Below are positions 16,068-24,801 of a DNA stretch of 53,764 bases, one piece after another. Numbering within the stretch: the first letter of the stretch is position 1; the number at the start of each line of letters is the position of its first letter. The notes below the pieces were generated by a model. It did no database searches. It was not told where the DNA came from and saw only the letters and a program-made list of their open reading frames with translations. This DNA is from JAJFHI01 sp050633705 (GTDB lineage: Bacteria > Pseudomonadota > Alphaproteobacteria > Rhizobiales > Hyphomicrobiaceae): NCBI GenBank assembly GCA_050633705.1, contig JBOEGZ010000014.1:1-53764 (forward strand). Reading direction: 5' to 3'. Position numbers and translations under genes: made by a program.

Positions 16068-16693
16068 TCCCGATCACTTGCAAGTGCGTTGAGCGTTGCA
16101 ACAGCCATGGCACTTCCGCCTTTGCGCCCGCGAACGATGCCCCAAGGCACGTCGTGTCTGTTTGCCAGTTCGTCTTTTGATTCAACGGCGCCGACAAACC
16201 CAACCGGCATGCCGATGATTGCGGCTGGTTTTGCGATTCCCTCATCGAGCATTTCAAACAATCGATAAAGTGCCGTTGGCGCATTGCCGATAACAACGAT
16301 TGAACCGCCGATTTTATCGCGCCACAACTCCATAGCTGCAGCGGTCCGGGTTGTTCCTATATCTTTGGCAAGTTGTGGAACCTGCTCGTCCTGTAGCGTG
16401 CATATAACCTCGTTATTGGCGGGCAAGCGTGATCGTGTCACGCCGTTGGCGACCATGCGGACATCACATAGGATAGGCGCACCGTGTTGCAAGGCGTTGA
16501 TGCCACGCTCTGCAAAGGTTTCGGAGAACGCGATGTCGTCAACAATATCAGTCATGCCACAGGCATGGATTAATCTTACAGCGATCCGCTCCTCCAACTT
16601 CGAAAAGCGCGCAAGATTGGCTTCGGAGCGAATGATCGCGAACGAGCGGCGGTAGATGTCGGAACCGTCACGAATATAGTCATAGTCAGCCAA
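16064..16693 (-). CDS. cobH: Precorrin-8X methylmutase
   Basis: 209 residues, the normal length. It moves the C11 methyl group to C12, giving hydrogenobyrinic acid. Family motifs seen are 'SFAIIRSEANL', 'VRLIHACGMTDIVDDI' with the catalytic His of the RxxHxCG region, 'DVRMVANGV' and 'IGNAPTALYRLFEML..P.AIIGMPVGFVGAVESK'. It overlaps cobG by 8 bp and cobI by 4 bp. Confidence 0.95.
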   Translation of the reverse strand: MADYDYIRDGSDIYRRSFAIIRSEANLARFSKLEERIAVRLIHACGMTDIVDDIAFSETFAERGINALQHGAPILCDVRMVANGVTRSRLPANNEVICTLQDEQVPQLAKDIGTTRTAAAMELWRDKIGGSIVVIGNAPTALYRLFEMLDEGIAKPAAIIGMPVGFVGAVESKDELANRHDVPWGIVRGRKGGSAMAVATLNALASDRE

Positions 16694-18011
16694 TAGATTG
16701 GGCTCCTGAAGTTGTCGATTTTTTATTTTGTGCGTTTGTGTCCAACACGGCGTGAATCACCGAACCAACATTAGCTGGCGCGATGTTGGTTTGGCTTGGC
16801 TGATCACCGACGTTTCCATTGATGACAAGATCGTAGCAACCCGCATTGCCAATGAGGGTGATAACGGAAGCTTGTTGGCGCGCGCAGCCTTTGGCACACC
16901 CGGATACGTGGATTAAGTCTGGTGTGAAAGCATTTCCCTCAAGGTTGACAATTTGACTTAAGGTTTCGGCGTCTGCCATGGCTGAGGTTTGACCTTGGCG
17001 ACAGGCGGGATGGCCTGGACAAGCTGCAATGCTCCGTCTTGCATCTGTTAGTTCTGTTATCAAGCCGACTTGTTTGGCGGTCGACAAAATTATGGCGGCG
17101 GTATCTGATGTTTGACATGGAATGAAGATGCTGTGCCAAGGCGTGAGGTGAAGTGTGCTGCAATCAACATTTTCTGCCGCTGTTGCAATTTGACTGAGTT
17201 GATCGGCGGTTATGCGCCCAAAGGCACAGCCAAGTGCGACAAGCTCGCATTCTTCATCAAGCGAAAGTCGTCCAATAACATGCGTGCCAGCGGCAATCTT
17301 GTTGACATTCGGTAATGTGGTGTTGGCGAGATCGCGCATCCGCCGCACAGTGGCCGACTGTTGGCGCAAGAATTCTTGAGCAAGTTTCACGATTTCGCCA
17401 ACCGCGTTTCGCGTTTCAATGCGGCAGACGGGGTGCGTGCTGCCAGCATGTTCGAGGTCCCAAAGATTGGTGTTTGGTACGGCTGTTAGGGTGATATCCG
17501 ATGTTGTCGGCCCCAGTGGCAGCTTTCCACCGGCATCAACTGCAAAACTGAATTTCCCCGGTAGCGCGTGCAAGCTCGGGGTGTCTCTTAAAGCGGTTTC
17601 GAGTTGGGCAGTGAGGGCTGTTAGGTCTGCGGCTGTAGGGTCGATGCCTGCTAACGGGCTGACGAGAATATTGCGTACAGATTCAACCGCGACGCTTTCA
17701 TCGAGCAATCCGAGGTGAGACAATGTCTCGACAAGGCTTTCCAGATTGGTATCCGTGACACCACGTATCTGTAGGTTGGCGCGTTGCGTGAGATCGATAA
17801 TGCCATTGCCGTAACGTCGACTTAAGTCGGCCAGTTGGCGGGCATTGTGGCAGCTCATGCGATTGTTTCGTGGTTTAATGCGCACAAGCAACCCATCTCC
17901 TGTTTGCATGGGGCGCAGCGCGCCAGGGCACCATCCCTTGCGATTGGGCAAGGCATCGCTATCGGGTTGATCGCAGTGATCGGTGCTGTGCTGTGTGGAC
18001 GGAGCACTCAT
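16686..18011 (-). CDS. cobG: Precorrin-3B synthase (oxygen-dependent)
   Basis: 441 residues, close to the usual CobG length. It has the nitrite/sulfite reductase-like fold. 'GWCPGALRPMQTGDGLLVRIKP' near residue 26 opens the protein. The cysteines of the Fe-S/siroheme-type motif are at about 331 and 337 (CPGHPACRQG) and 372 and 376 (GCAKGC). CobG uses O2 to make the hydroxylactone precorrin-3B, so this organism follows the aerobic route. The start overlaps the cobN stop (ATGA). Confidence 0.93.
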   Translation of the reverse strand: MSAPSTQHSTDHCDQPDSDALPNRKGWCPGALRPMQTGDGLLVRIKPRNNRMSCHNARQLADLSRRYGNGIIDLTQRANLQIRGVTDTNLESLVETLSHLGLLDESVAVESVRNILVSPLAGIDPTAADLTALTAQLETALRDTPSLHALPGKFSFAVDAGGKLPLGPTTSDITLTAVPNTNLWDLEHAGSTHPVCRIETRNAVGEIVKLAQEFLRQQSATVRRMRDLANTTLPNVNKIAAGTHVIGRLSLDEECELVALGCAFGRITADQLSQIATAAENVDCSTLHLTPWHSIFIPCQTSDTAAIILSTAKQVGLITELTDARRSIAACPGHPACRQGQTSAMADAETLSQIVNLEGNAFTPDLIHVSGCAKGCARQQASVITLIGNAGCYDLVINGNVGDQPSQTNIAPANVGSVIHAVLDTNAQNKKSTTSGAQSIG

Positions 18012-21000
18012 GCTGTCTCCTCCTCTTGCGACAACATCTCAACGGCTGAATTCAGCCGCGGTGTCCACAACCCACGTGACATGGCCTCTTGGAAACGCGC
18101 ACGCATTGCCTCTTGTGCATCCGGATTTGCGTTGGTCATGAATTCAGCAACCGTTGGATCACCGAGATAAGCCAAGTACAATTCATCAATGTGGCGGCTT
18201 GTGATCGAGCCCGATGTTGCTGCAAAAGCAAAGGCATTATCGACGGTTTGGGCGATTTCGGCCGCACCGCGAAATCCATGCCGCATCTGACCGTTGATCC
18301 AGGTTGCATTGGTGGCACGCCCATGAATGATACGGGCACATTCTTCCTGCAAGGTTCGTGATTTGGGAGTTTCTGGACGCGCTGTGTCGACGTGATAGCC
18401 CGTCAGATCTTCGCGTCCTGCTGCGGCTGCGGCTGCCAGTGCACCGCCTTCGTGGGCGGCGTAGTCGGCAGACGACAAAATATCGGCTTCGGCGTGGTCG
18501 TGGATATGTACGAATGCATCCGCCGCTTGCAGTTGTCCGGCAAATGTGTCGGAAGACGTGGCTTTAGACGCTGTCTCGCCGCGATAAGCTGTGGCAGAGG
18601 CATTAAGATAAGCCTGGCCCAATTGTTCGCGCCGCCGCCAGTTGTGACTGTCGATAAGGTCTGTAACGCCTGCACCGTAGGCACCAGGGGCTGCGCCAAA
18701 GATCCGGTCCGGGATGGCTTCGTTTGTCTGGCGCCTTCCATTCCTCGTGGCGTCGGCCAAAGGATTTGTATGGCTATCTTCATCGCGTTTAGCAACGGCT
18801 GTGACAGCTTGGTGAAATAATGCGAGTTGCAATGGGAAGACATCGCGAAACAGTCCCGAAATGCGTAACGTGACGTCGACTCTGGGACGGCCAATATCAG
18901 CGGGGGACAAAACTTCGATGCCCGTGACGCGGAAAGAGGCGTGATCCCAAATTGGTCGCACGCCCATCAAATGCAAGGCTGTTGCGATTTCTTCGCCGCC
19001 GTTGCGCATGGTGGCACTGCCCCAAAGGTCCATTACGATCGCGCGTGGCCAGTCACCATGATCTTCGAGATAGCGGCGCAAAATTTCCTCTGCAGCCGCC
19101 TTCCCGTGCTCCAGTGCTGTTTGGGTCGGCACACCACGTGGATCAATTGTTGTAAGATTGCGACCTGTCGGCAATACATCGCGGCGTCCACGCGAGGGTG
19201 CACCCGATGGACCAGGCTCAATAAAGCGACCGTCGAGTGCGTTGATAAGTGCAGACATTTCGTTCGGCCCACAAGCCGCGAGTGCCTCATCTTGCATCTC
19301 GGTTTCGATAGTATTGCCGAATATATGGAGGCCATCGCGGATGGTCAGTTCTTTGACGTCACACAGGAAGGCATCGATTTGGCCGATGGCTTCGTCGGTG
19401 CTTTGGGTTTGGTCGAGTCCAAGATCCTGGCTAAGACCGGCTGTTTCGGCTGCAAACACAATTTGATCGGCAAGAACGTTGCGTCGCCGAGCGTCGAGAC
19501 CATCAGCGGATGAGAATTCGTTGACCAGACGATCAAGTTCGTTAAGGCGGCCGTCGAGGTCGGTCGTGATCATTTTCGGTGTCATATGACCGATCGTGAC
19601 AGCGCTAAGACGCCGCTTGGCTTGCGCAGCCTCGCCTGGATCATTGACGATGAAGGGGTAGATCACAGGTGTCGGTCCTGTCAGGACACACGGTGCACAA
19701 GCTTGTGACAACGCGACGGCCTTACCCGGTAGCCACTCCAATGTACCATGGGCACCGAGATGTATCAGAGCATCGATTTTCGCATGCGTCTGAAGCCATA
19801 AATAGAATGCAACGTAGGTGTGGCGAGGTGGGACTGTTGGATCGTGATAGGTTGCTTTTCTGTCTGCCGGTTCACCACGCTCAGGCTGCAGCGTGAGTAG
19901 AAGATTGCCGTACGACACGATCGGCAATGAAAACGTTTCGTTGATGATGTCGACATCGTCGCGCACGTCTCCCCAGGCCTTAATCACCGAATTCTGAAAG
20001 TCTTCAGGGAGTTTCGCGAACGCGGCGCGGTAAGCTGCAATCGACCATCTGACATGGTGGTCGGTATCTCGAACGCCATCCAGTATACCTTTGCCACACG
20101 AGGGTGTGTTCTCGACGCGGTAGCCTTCAGTTGCCAAACGTTGGACGATGGCATGGGCACTCGCTGGCCCATCAAGGCCAACAGCATGTGCGATTTGGTC
20201 GACGCGTCCTGGATAAGTTGAGAGAACAACCGCAACTTTTCGACGCGAGCGGTCCTTGGTGGCAAGCTTGGCCCATCCCGCGGCTCTGTTTGCCACAACA
20301 GTGATGAGATCAGGTTCGGGGTCATGACGTGTGACGGAAAACTCAAGCTCGTCAATTTGACAATCGGACTCCTTAAACGAGATCGCGCCCGCCAGAATGC
20401 GCCCGTCCAGTTCCGGTAAGACGACATGCATCGCCAGGTCTGTGGCGCTGAGGCCGCGGCTGCTTTCGTTCCACAGTTCACGCGTGTTGCCGGCCAGAAC
20501 GACTTGGAGAACAGGGCAATCAGCGGCCTCCAAAGGCGATGGCGTTTGATCATCTGGTCGCGCTGAAAACGCTGTCGCATTGATGACGACTTTGGCGCCA
20601 TGCGCGGACAATCGTTTGCGCACAAATGCAGCACCTGCTGGCGCTTTTAAACTTGGAACAAAAATCGCCTCGCCATCAAGACCGCATTCTGCCAACGCAT
20701 CACAAAGTGCATCAATCGGGCCGGTGTCTCCTGCAAGAAGATAAGACCGGTAAAACACAACACTGACAGGAATGCCCTTGCCAGAGTGCTCACGATGAAT
20801 GCCACAGTCGGGAATGGTTGTTAAAGCTGGAGGCGTGCTTGAGATATCACCAGTTGCTCTGGTGGCCACAAGCGACACGGCTTTTCGCGCGTTTTCTGCC
20901 CCACCGGCATCCATTAAATCTTCAAGTGCTTTAAGATCAGCGGGTGCAACCGTTGAAAGTGCCGCAAGGCGGGCATCAGGTGTGCCGCAACCTGGAACGA

Positions 21001-21343
21001 AGGCCAGAACCTGCCCTTGGTCGCGGCAAAACCGAGCAAGCTCCTCAACGCCATAACGCCAATATTCAACGCCTCCAAGAAGGCGAACGAGAACGGCCTT
21101 TGAACCGCGCACGGTCTCATCAATGAAAACGTCGACCGACATTGGATGTGTGAGGCGGGCGAGGTTTGCAAGTCGTAGGGTTGGACGGTCGTCTTGAGCT
21201 GGCCACGTTTGCCAGGCTGTGGCCAGGGCCGAAAGATCAGAGTCGGAAAACGACAGCACAACGACATCTGCTGGTGTGAGGCCGAGGTCTTGGGCCAATC
21301 CAACTTCGTCAAGACTTGTTTGCTCGCGCACAAGCAGGTGCAT
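18008..21343 (-). CDS. cobN: Cobaltochelatase large subunit CobN
   Basis: 1111 residues, somewhat shorter than the roughly 1250 I expect for CobN. Clear family stretches are 'ESDCQIDELEFSVTRHDPEPDLI..', 'NLLLTLQPERGEPADRKATYHDPTVPPRHTYVAFYLWLQ', 'DALIHLGAHGTLEWLPGKAVALS' and 'RHIDELYLAYLGDPTVAEFM'. CobN inserts cobalt into hydrogenobyrinic acid a,c-diamide together with CobS and CobT. Genes for those two are not in the window. It follows cobW by 40 bp and overlaps cobG. CobN, not BchH or ChlH, is indicated by the surrounding cob genes. Confidence 0.93.
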   Translation of the reverse strand: MHLLVREQTSLDEVGLAQDLGLTPADVVVLSFSDSDLSALATAWQTWPAQDDRPTLRLANLARLTHPMSVDVFIDETVRGSKAVLVRLLGGVEYWRYGVEELARFCRDQGQVLAFVPGCGTPDARLAALSTVAPADLKALEDLMDAGGAENARKAVSLVATRATGDISSTPPALTTIPDCGIHREHSGKGIPVSVVFYRSYLLAGDTGPIDALCDALAECGLDGEAIFVPSLKAPAGAAFVRKRLSAHGAKVVINATAFSARPDDQTPSPLEAADCPVLQVVLAGNTRELWNESSRGLSATDLAMHVVLPELDGRILAGAISFKESDCQIDELEFSVTRHDPEPDLITVVANRAAGWAKLATKDRSRRKVAVVLSTYPGRVDQIAHAVGLDGPASAHAIVQRLATEGYRVENTPSCGKGILDGVRDTDHHVRWSIAAYRAAFAKLPEDFQNSVIKAWGDVRDDVDIINETFSLPIVSYGNLLLTLQPERGEPADRKATYHDPTVPPRHTYVAFYLWLQTHAKIDALIHLGAHGTLEWLPGKAVALSQACAPCVLTGPTPVIYPFIVNDPGEAAQAKRRLSAVTIGHMTPKMITTDLDGRLNELDRLVNEFSSADGLDARRRNVLADQIVFAAETAGLSQDLGLDQTQSTDEAIGQIDAFLCDVKELTIRDGLHIFGNTIETEMQDEALAACGPNEMSALINALDGRFIEPGPSGAPSRGRRDVLPTGRNLTTIDPRGVPTQTALEHGKAAAEEILRRYLEDHGDWPRAIVMDLWGSATMRNGGEEIATALHLMGVRPIWDHASFRVTGIEVLSPADIGRPRVDVTLRISGLFRDVFPLQLALFHQAVTAVAKRDEDSHTNPLADATRNGRRQTNEAIPDRIFGAAPGAYGAGVTDLIDSHNWRRREQLGQAYLNASATAYRGETASKATSSDTFAGQLQAADAFVHIHDHAEADILSSADYAAHEGGALAAAAAAGREDLTGYHVDTARPETPKSRTLQEECARIIHGRATNATWINGQMRHGFRGAAEIAQTVDNAFAFAATSGSITSRHIDELYLAYLGDPTVAEFMTNANPDAQEAMRARFQEAMSRGLWTPRLNSAVEMLSQEEETA

Positions 21344-21383
21344 GTCGATTGTCCTGCGTTAAATTCCTACAGCCTTTTGCGCC

Positions 21384-22415
21384 TTATGAGCCCAAAAGCG
21401 TACGCTCGATTTCAGCACGGTTGATGCCATGTTCACCAATCACGACAAGACGACCAGAGCGGGTTTCATTTGCTTGCCAAGGTCGATCAAAGCGGTGTTC
21501 AAAACGATTTCCGACCCCTTGTACCAACAAACGCATTGGTTTTCCTTCGACAGCGACATAGCCCTTGATGCGTAACACACCATGATTTTCTGCCGCTTTT
21601 TCAGCGCGGTTGATCAGATCACCGGGTTTAGAAATCTCGCCGACGTCGACGATAAAGGTATCAAAGTCATCGTGGTCATGATCATGCTCGTGATCATGGT
21701 GCGACTTGCGATTGTCCAAATCGTCTTCAGCGCTGGCTGTTAATCCCAGCAGGACTTCGACCGGCAATACGCCATGATTTGCCGGAACCACCTTCACGCG
21801 CCCAGCCAACTCGCGGCGAATATCGTCTGTTACGGATTTGACCTGCTCGCTGTCCATTGCGTCGGTTTTGTTGAGAACAACAAGGTCGGCGCACAGAATT
21901 TGATCTTCAAAAACCTCTTCAAGTGGATTGTCGTGGTCGAGTGCTTCGTCGGCTTTGCGCTGGGCGTCGACTTTTACGGGATCGTGGGCAAATTGACCAT
22001 TTGCAACGGCAGGGCCATCAACAACGGCAACGACGCCATCAACGGTAACTTCTGAACGAATTTCAGGCCATGCAAAGGCTTTGACGAGCGGTTTTGGTAA
22101 CGCTAATCCAGATGTTTCGATAACGATGTGATCGGGACGCGGTGTGCGCGATAACAACGTTTCCAATGTCGGAATGAAGTCTTCGGCAACCGTGCAACAT
22201 AGACATCCGTTTGAAAGTTCGACGATGTCTTCTTCTTTGCAGTTTTCATCGCCACATCCGCGCAGAATTTCTCCGTCAACACCGACATCGCCGAACTCGT
22301 TGATGATCAGTGCGAGACGACGACCGTTTGCATTCTCGATCAGGTTACGAATGAGGGTTGTCTTCCCGGCACCCAGAAATCCCGTCACAATTGTCGCTGG
22401 TACTTTATTCGTCAT
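21384..22415 (-). CDS. cobW: CobW-type GTPase / metallochaperone
   Basis: 343 residues beginning 'MTNKVPATIVTGFLGAGKTTLIRNLI' with the G1/P-loop. The CxCC metal motif is in 'SNGCLCCTVAEDFIPTLETLL'. A His/Asp-rich loop (SHHDHEHDHDHDDFD) in the last third looks metal-binding. CobW is thought to deliver cobalt to CobN. The frame is open 38 codons further upstream, but ATG at 22415 gives the normal N-terminus and follows the DUF1636 stop after one base. Confidence 0.95.
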   Translation of the reverse strand: MTNKVPATIVTGFLGAGKTTLIRNLIENANGRRLALIINEFGDVGVDGEILRGCGDENCKEEDIVELSNGCLCCTVAEDFIPTLETLLSRTPRPDHIVIETSGLALPKPLVKAFAWPEIRSEVTVDGVVAVVDGPAVANGQFAHDPVKVDAQRKADEALDHDNPLEEVFEDQILCADLVVLNKTDAMDSEQVKSVTDDIRRELAGRVKVVPANHGVLPVEVLLGLTASAEDDLDNRKSHHDHEHDHDHDDFDTFIVDVGEISKPGDLINRAEKAAENHGVLRIKGYVAVEGKPMRLLVQGVGNRFEHRFDRPWQANETRSGRLVVIGEHGINRAEIERTLLGS

Positions 22416-22416
22416 T

Positions 22417-22833
22417 TTACTCTGCAGCCTCTCTCGTGGGCAGTGTGATTGCAGGGACGCGGGCCAATACGCCTTTGCGAATAGCTTCGGGGCGTTCCCG
22501 CCAGGTCGGTAGGCCTTCTTCGTGCGCACCGTGTTGACGGGCGTAGGTCACGATGTCTTCGGCGTGTTTTTCTGGATCAAGATCGCCGATTACAAATGTC
22601 CATTTGTCATCACCGGAAACGGCAATGGTGCAACCGCGGCTGCATCCAGAAAGGCATTCGACGCCAATAAGGTCGATAGCATCGACATCTTGACGTTGGC
22701 CCAATTGCTCTTGCACCGCTTCAAATAATTTATAGCCCGAGCGGTCTTTTTTATCGCCGAGCGGTTCATCTCCACGCCTGCAAGTGGTGCAGACGTGGAG
22801 GGTGATACGCCCAGATGGTGTGGGAGTTGTCAT
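22417..22833 (-). CDS. DUF1636 small metal-binding (2Fe-2S thioredoxin-like) protein
   Basis: 138 residues. Four cysteines lie in a ferredoxin-like order: 'VCTTCRRG' near the start and 'GVECLSGCSRGCTIAV' in the middle. DUF1636 members are small proteins that often stand next to cobW, and the spacing here (one base) shows the same. The function is not established; cobalt handling or redox support for CobW is an inference from context. It lies 101 bp after hupE and before cobW. Confidence 0.88.
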   Translation of the reverse strand: MTTPTPSGRITLHVCTTCRRGDEPLGDKKDRSGYKLFEAVQEQLGQRQDVDAIDLIGVECLSGCSRGCTIAVSGDDKWTFVIGDLDPEKHAEDIVTYARQHGAHEEGLPTWRERPEAIRKGVLARVPAITLPTREAAE

Positions 22834-22934
22834 CGCTACATACTCTTAAACGTTCTAAGAGTGTGATCTGCCCCGGGTTGGTGGCATGGATGATGCTGTC
22901 ACCAGGCCCAGGACGCCGACACTCTAAAGGTTGT

Positions 22935-23564
22935 TCAACCGAGAAGACCGCTGGCGTTTGCAACGGTGGCGAGCCCGACAATCGCGATCACAACTCCAGC
23001 TGCTGTTGTCGCGTAACGCGAGAGAGTTTCGCGATTCGTTTTGTAGCGGCTTGCGAGTTCGGCAATACCGATGGCAATCACGGCTTGGATGATGCCAAGG
23101 CCGAGCAGGTAGGCAGAAAGTGCGGTTTGTTCGGCACCGACAATTGATTCACCAAGCGCGTATCCGTGAACAGCGCCTGCAACAGCGAACAGCGCGGCTG
23201 TGGCGATTGTTCCAAGTGAAAAACGGGCTGCGACAAGGCCGCCAATTACGAGCGTTACAAGCCCAACAAGACCTTCAGCAAATGGTAGATTGAATTCGCC
23301 TAAGTGGAGGCCAACGCCGGCCAACATCGCAGCAATGAAAGCGATCGGCAGAATACGCGGTCGGCCGAGCAATGCCGCCATCAGGCCGACGCCGATGATT
23401 GCTGCGAGGTGGTCTACGCCGATGATGGGGTGACCCAAACCTGACAACAGGCCTTCGGTAAAGTTTGAAGGTGTTGTGCCACCCATTGGGTGGTGTGCGA
23501 ACGCCGCTGTTGGTGCAAGCAGCATGATTGCAGCCGTTAGGCCATGAAATTTGCGAGTGCGCAT
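22935..23564 (-). CDS. hupE: HupE/UreJ-family cobalt (nickel) transporter
   Basis: 209 residues. A signal peptide (about 1-23, ending TAAFA) is followed by 'HHPMGG' and several hydrophobic segments. The family metal motif is seen as 'GLGHPIIGVDHLAAIIGVGLMAALLG'. HupE/UreJ proteins carry Ni2+ or Co2+; the B12 riboswitch upstream and the cob genes downstream point to cobalt here. GGGGAG on the minus strand 10 nt before the ATG is a good ribosome binding site. It is the first gene of the riboswitch-led run. Confidence 0.93.
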   Translation of the reverse strand: MRTRKFHGLTAAIMLLAPTAAFAHHPMGGTTPSNFTEGLLSGLGHPIIGVDHLAAIIGVGLMAALLGRPRILPIAFIAAMLAGVGLHLGEFNLPFAEGLVGLVTLVIGGLVAARFSLGTIATAALFAVAGAVHGYALGESIVGAEQTALSAYLLGLGIIQAVIAIGIAELASRYKTNRETLSRYATTAAGVVIAIVGLATVANASGLLG

Positions 23565-23629
23565 AAAGTCGTCTCCCCATCAAAGGCAAATGTGAGGCGT
23601 TGCAATTGGCTGCAGCGCGACACACCAAA

Positions 23630-23735
23630 AATCTCATTGCTTTCGATGAAGCGGAGGGAACCATCAAACAATCGGTTCTTGCCACCCAAAATACTCGGCC
23701 AATAGGACACCCCGCCTAAAGGTCACGAAAGCAAT
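23630..23735 (-). terminator. Probable riboswitch expression platform (long-range stem followed by U-run)
   Basis: Immediately after the B12 box on the minus strand stands ATTGCTTTCG (23735-23726). Its exact complement CGAAAGCAAT lies at 23645-23636, followed by GAG and a short U-run (ATTTTT). The stem of 10 bp encloses 80 nt that may fold on their own. This could be a regulated terminator, or one arm of an anti-terminator pairing. The pairing is seen; the function is inferred. Confidence 0.45.
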
Positions 23736-23739
23736 CATG

Positions 23740-23910
23740 AGGATGACAGGTCTCCTGGCTCGCAATTGGCCGCCGATACATCGCCTTCCCGAAGCTTCAT
23801 TTGCTCCAGTGGCCCAGTGATGCGGGCGTCTTGCTTACAGTTGCGGGGGCAGCCACGGAATTCGCCATATTTGTATGGCGTCACCGTATTCCCTTTTCAC
23901 CTCGAATTCA
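23740..23910 (-). promoter_or_regulatory. Cobalamin (B12) riboswitch
   Basis: Read on the minus strand, all conserved blocks appear in order: 'GAGGTGAAAAGGGAA' (about 23905-23891), 'GGCTGCCCCCGCAACTGTAAG'-type core (23854-23834), 'GCCACTG' (23813-23807) and the B12 box 'AGCCAGGAGACCTG' (23760-23747). The order and spacing match the adenosylcobalamin riboswitch. It ends about 175 nt before the hupE ATG and should switch off hupE and the following cob genes when B12 is plentiful. The limits given are approximate. Confidence 0.97.
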
Positions 23911-24171
23911 GAGGATCATCCATGGTCTTTGTTACTATTCGCCAGCAGGTGGGTCAAAGCAATTCGCAGATTTGGCGTGTGACGTGTTGGCCTGGAGGTC
24001 ATCTGATTCGAAGGATGGGTACCGAGAACAAGGTTTTGCGGCTCTTTGTTACAACGATCGGGCCAAAGCCTTGCACGCCAGGGCGGTGATGTGGTTGTCA
24101 TTGTGAGAACACCTCGGCACAACAGCTTTTTGTGGCGCTCCCAGGAATTTAATCTGACGACTGGATACTTT

Positions 24172-24798
24172 ATGACAGACGACCAAGGCCCCCTTTCAGA
24201 CCAGGAACAGGCCCGCCATCGCGCCAAAATGGAAAAGCGCAAGGCTGTTCAAGATGCTGAAGTTGCAGAAAAAAACATCGAAAAGGGGTTGTTGTTGGTC
24301 CACACCGGCCCTGGCAAAGGCAAATCGACTGCAGCTTTTGGACTGGCGCTCAGATGCTTAGGGCACGGCTGGAAGATTGGGGTTGTCCAGTTCATCAAAG
24401 GTGCTTGGGATACAGGCGAGCGCCCTGCGCTGGAAAAATTTGGCGAGCAAGTTGAATGGTATTCAATGGGGGAGGGCTTTACCTGGGAGACGCAGGATAA
24501 GGCTCGTGATATTGCCGCGTGCAAAGCGGCTTGGGCGAAGGCGCAGGAGTTATTGGCCGACGATGAGATCAAGCTTGTGATTCTCGATGAACTCAACATT
24601 GCGTTGCGCTACGATTATTTGCCTTTGGGGGATGTCGTTGCCACGCTTGATAAGCGACGCTCGGATTTGCATGTCGTTGTGACAGGTCGAAATGCAAAAC
24701 AAGAGCTGATCGAGATTGCAGATACGGTCACTGAGATGGGTGCTGTAAAGCACCACTTTAAATCCGGCGTAAAAACTCAGATCGGTATTGAGCATTAA
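24172..24798 (+). CDS. cobO: Cob(I)yrinic acid a,c-diamide adenosyltransferase
   Basis: 208 residues, the normal CobO/CobA-type length. The P-loop is 'LLVHTGPGKGKSTAAFGLALRCLGHG', followed by 'VVQFIKGAWDTGERPALE', 'WETQDKARDIAAC' and 'VILDELNIALRYDYL'. It transfers the adenosyl group from ATP to Co(I) of the corrinoid. The frame is open 42 codons upstream, but ATG at 24172 gives the usual N-terminus. Three bases separate it from cobQ. Confidence 0.95.
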   Translation: MTDDQGPLSDQEQARHRAKMEKRKAVQDAEVAEKNIEKGLLLVHTGPGKGKSTAAFGLALRCLGHGWKIGVVQFIKGAWDTGERPALEKFGEQVEWYSMGEGFTWETQDKARDIAACKAAWAKAQELLADDEIKLVILDELNIALRYDYLPLGDVVATLDKRRSDLHVVVTGRNAKQELIEIADTVTEMGAVKHHFKSGVKTQIGIEH

Positions 24799-24801
24799 GT
24801 C

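Larger units (their letters stand above)
23565..24171. other. Divergent intergenic region with B12 riboswitch
   Basis: The region lies between the divergent starts of hupE and cobO. The left 350 bp hold the riboswitch and its probable expression platform on the minus strand. In 23911-24171, which should hold the cobO promoter, I see no B12-box sequences on the plus strand and no clear promoter. Confidence 0.7.

Noticed and set aside
23911..24171. A second B12 riboswitch ahead of cobO
   Set aside because: I found no B12 box or the conserved CCCCCGCAACTG core on the plus strand here.
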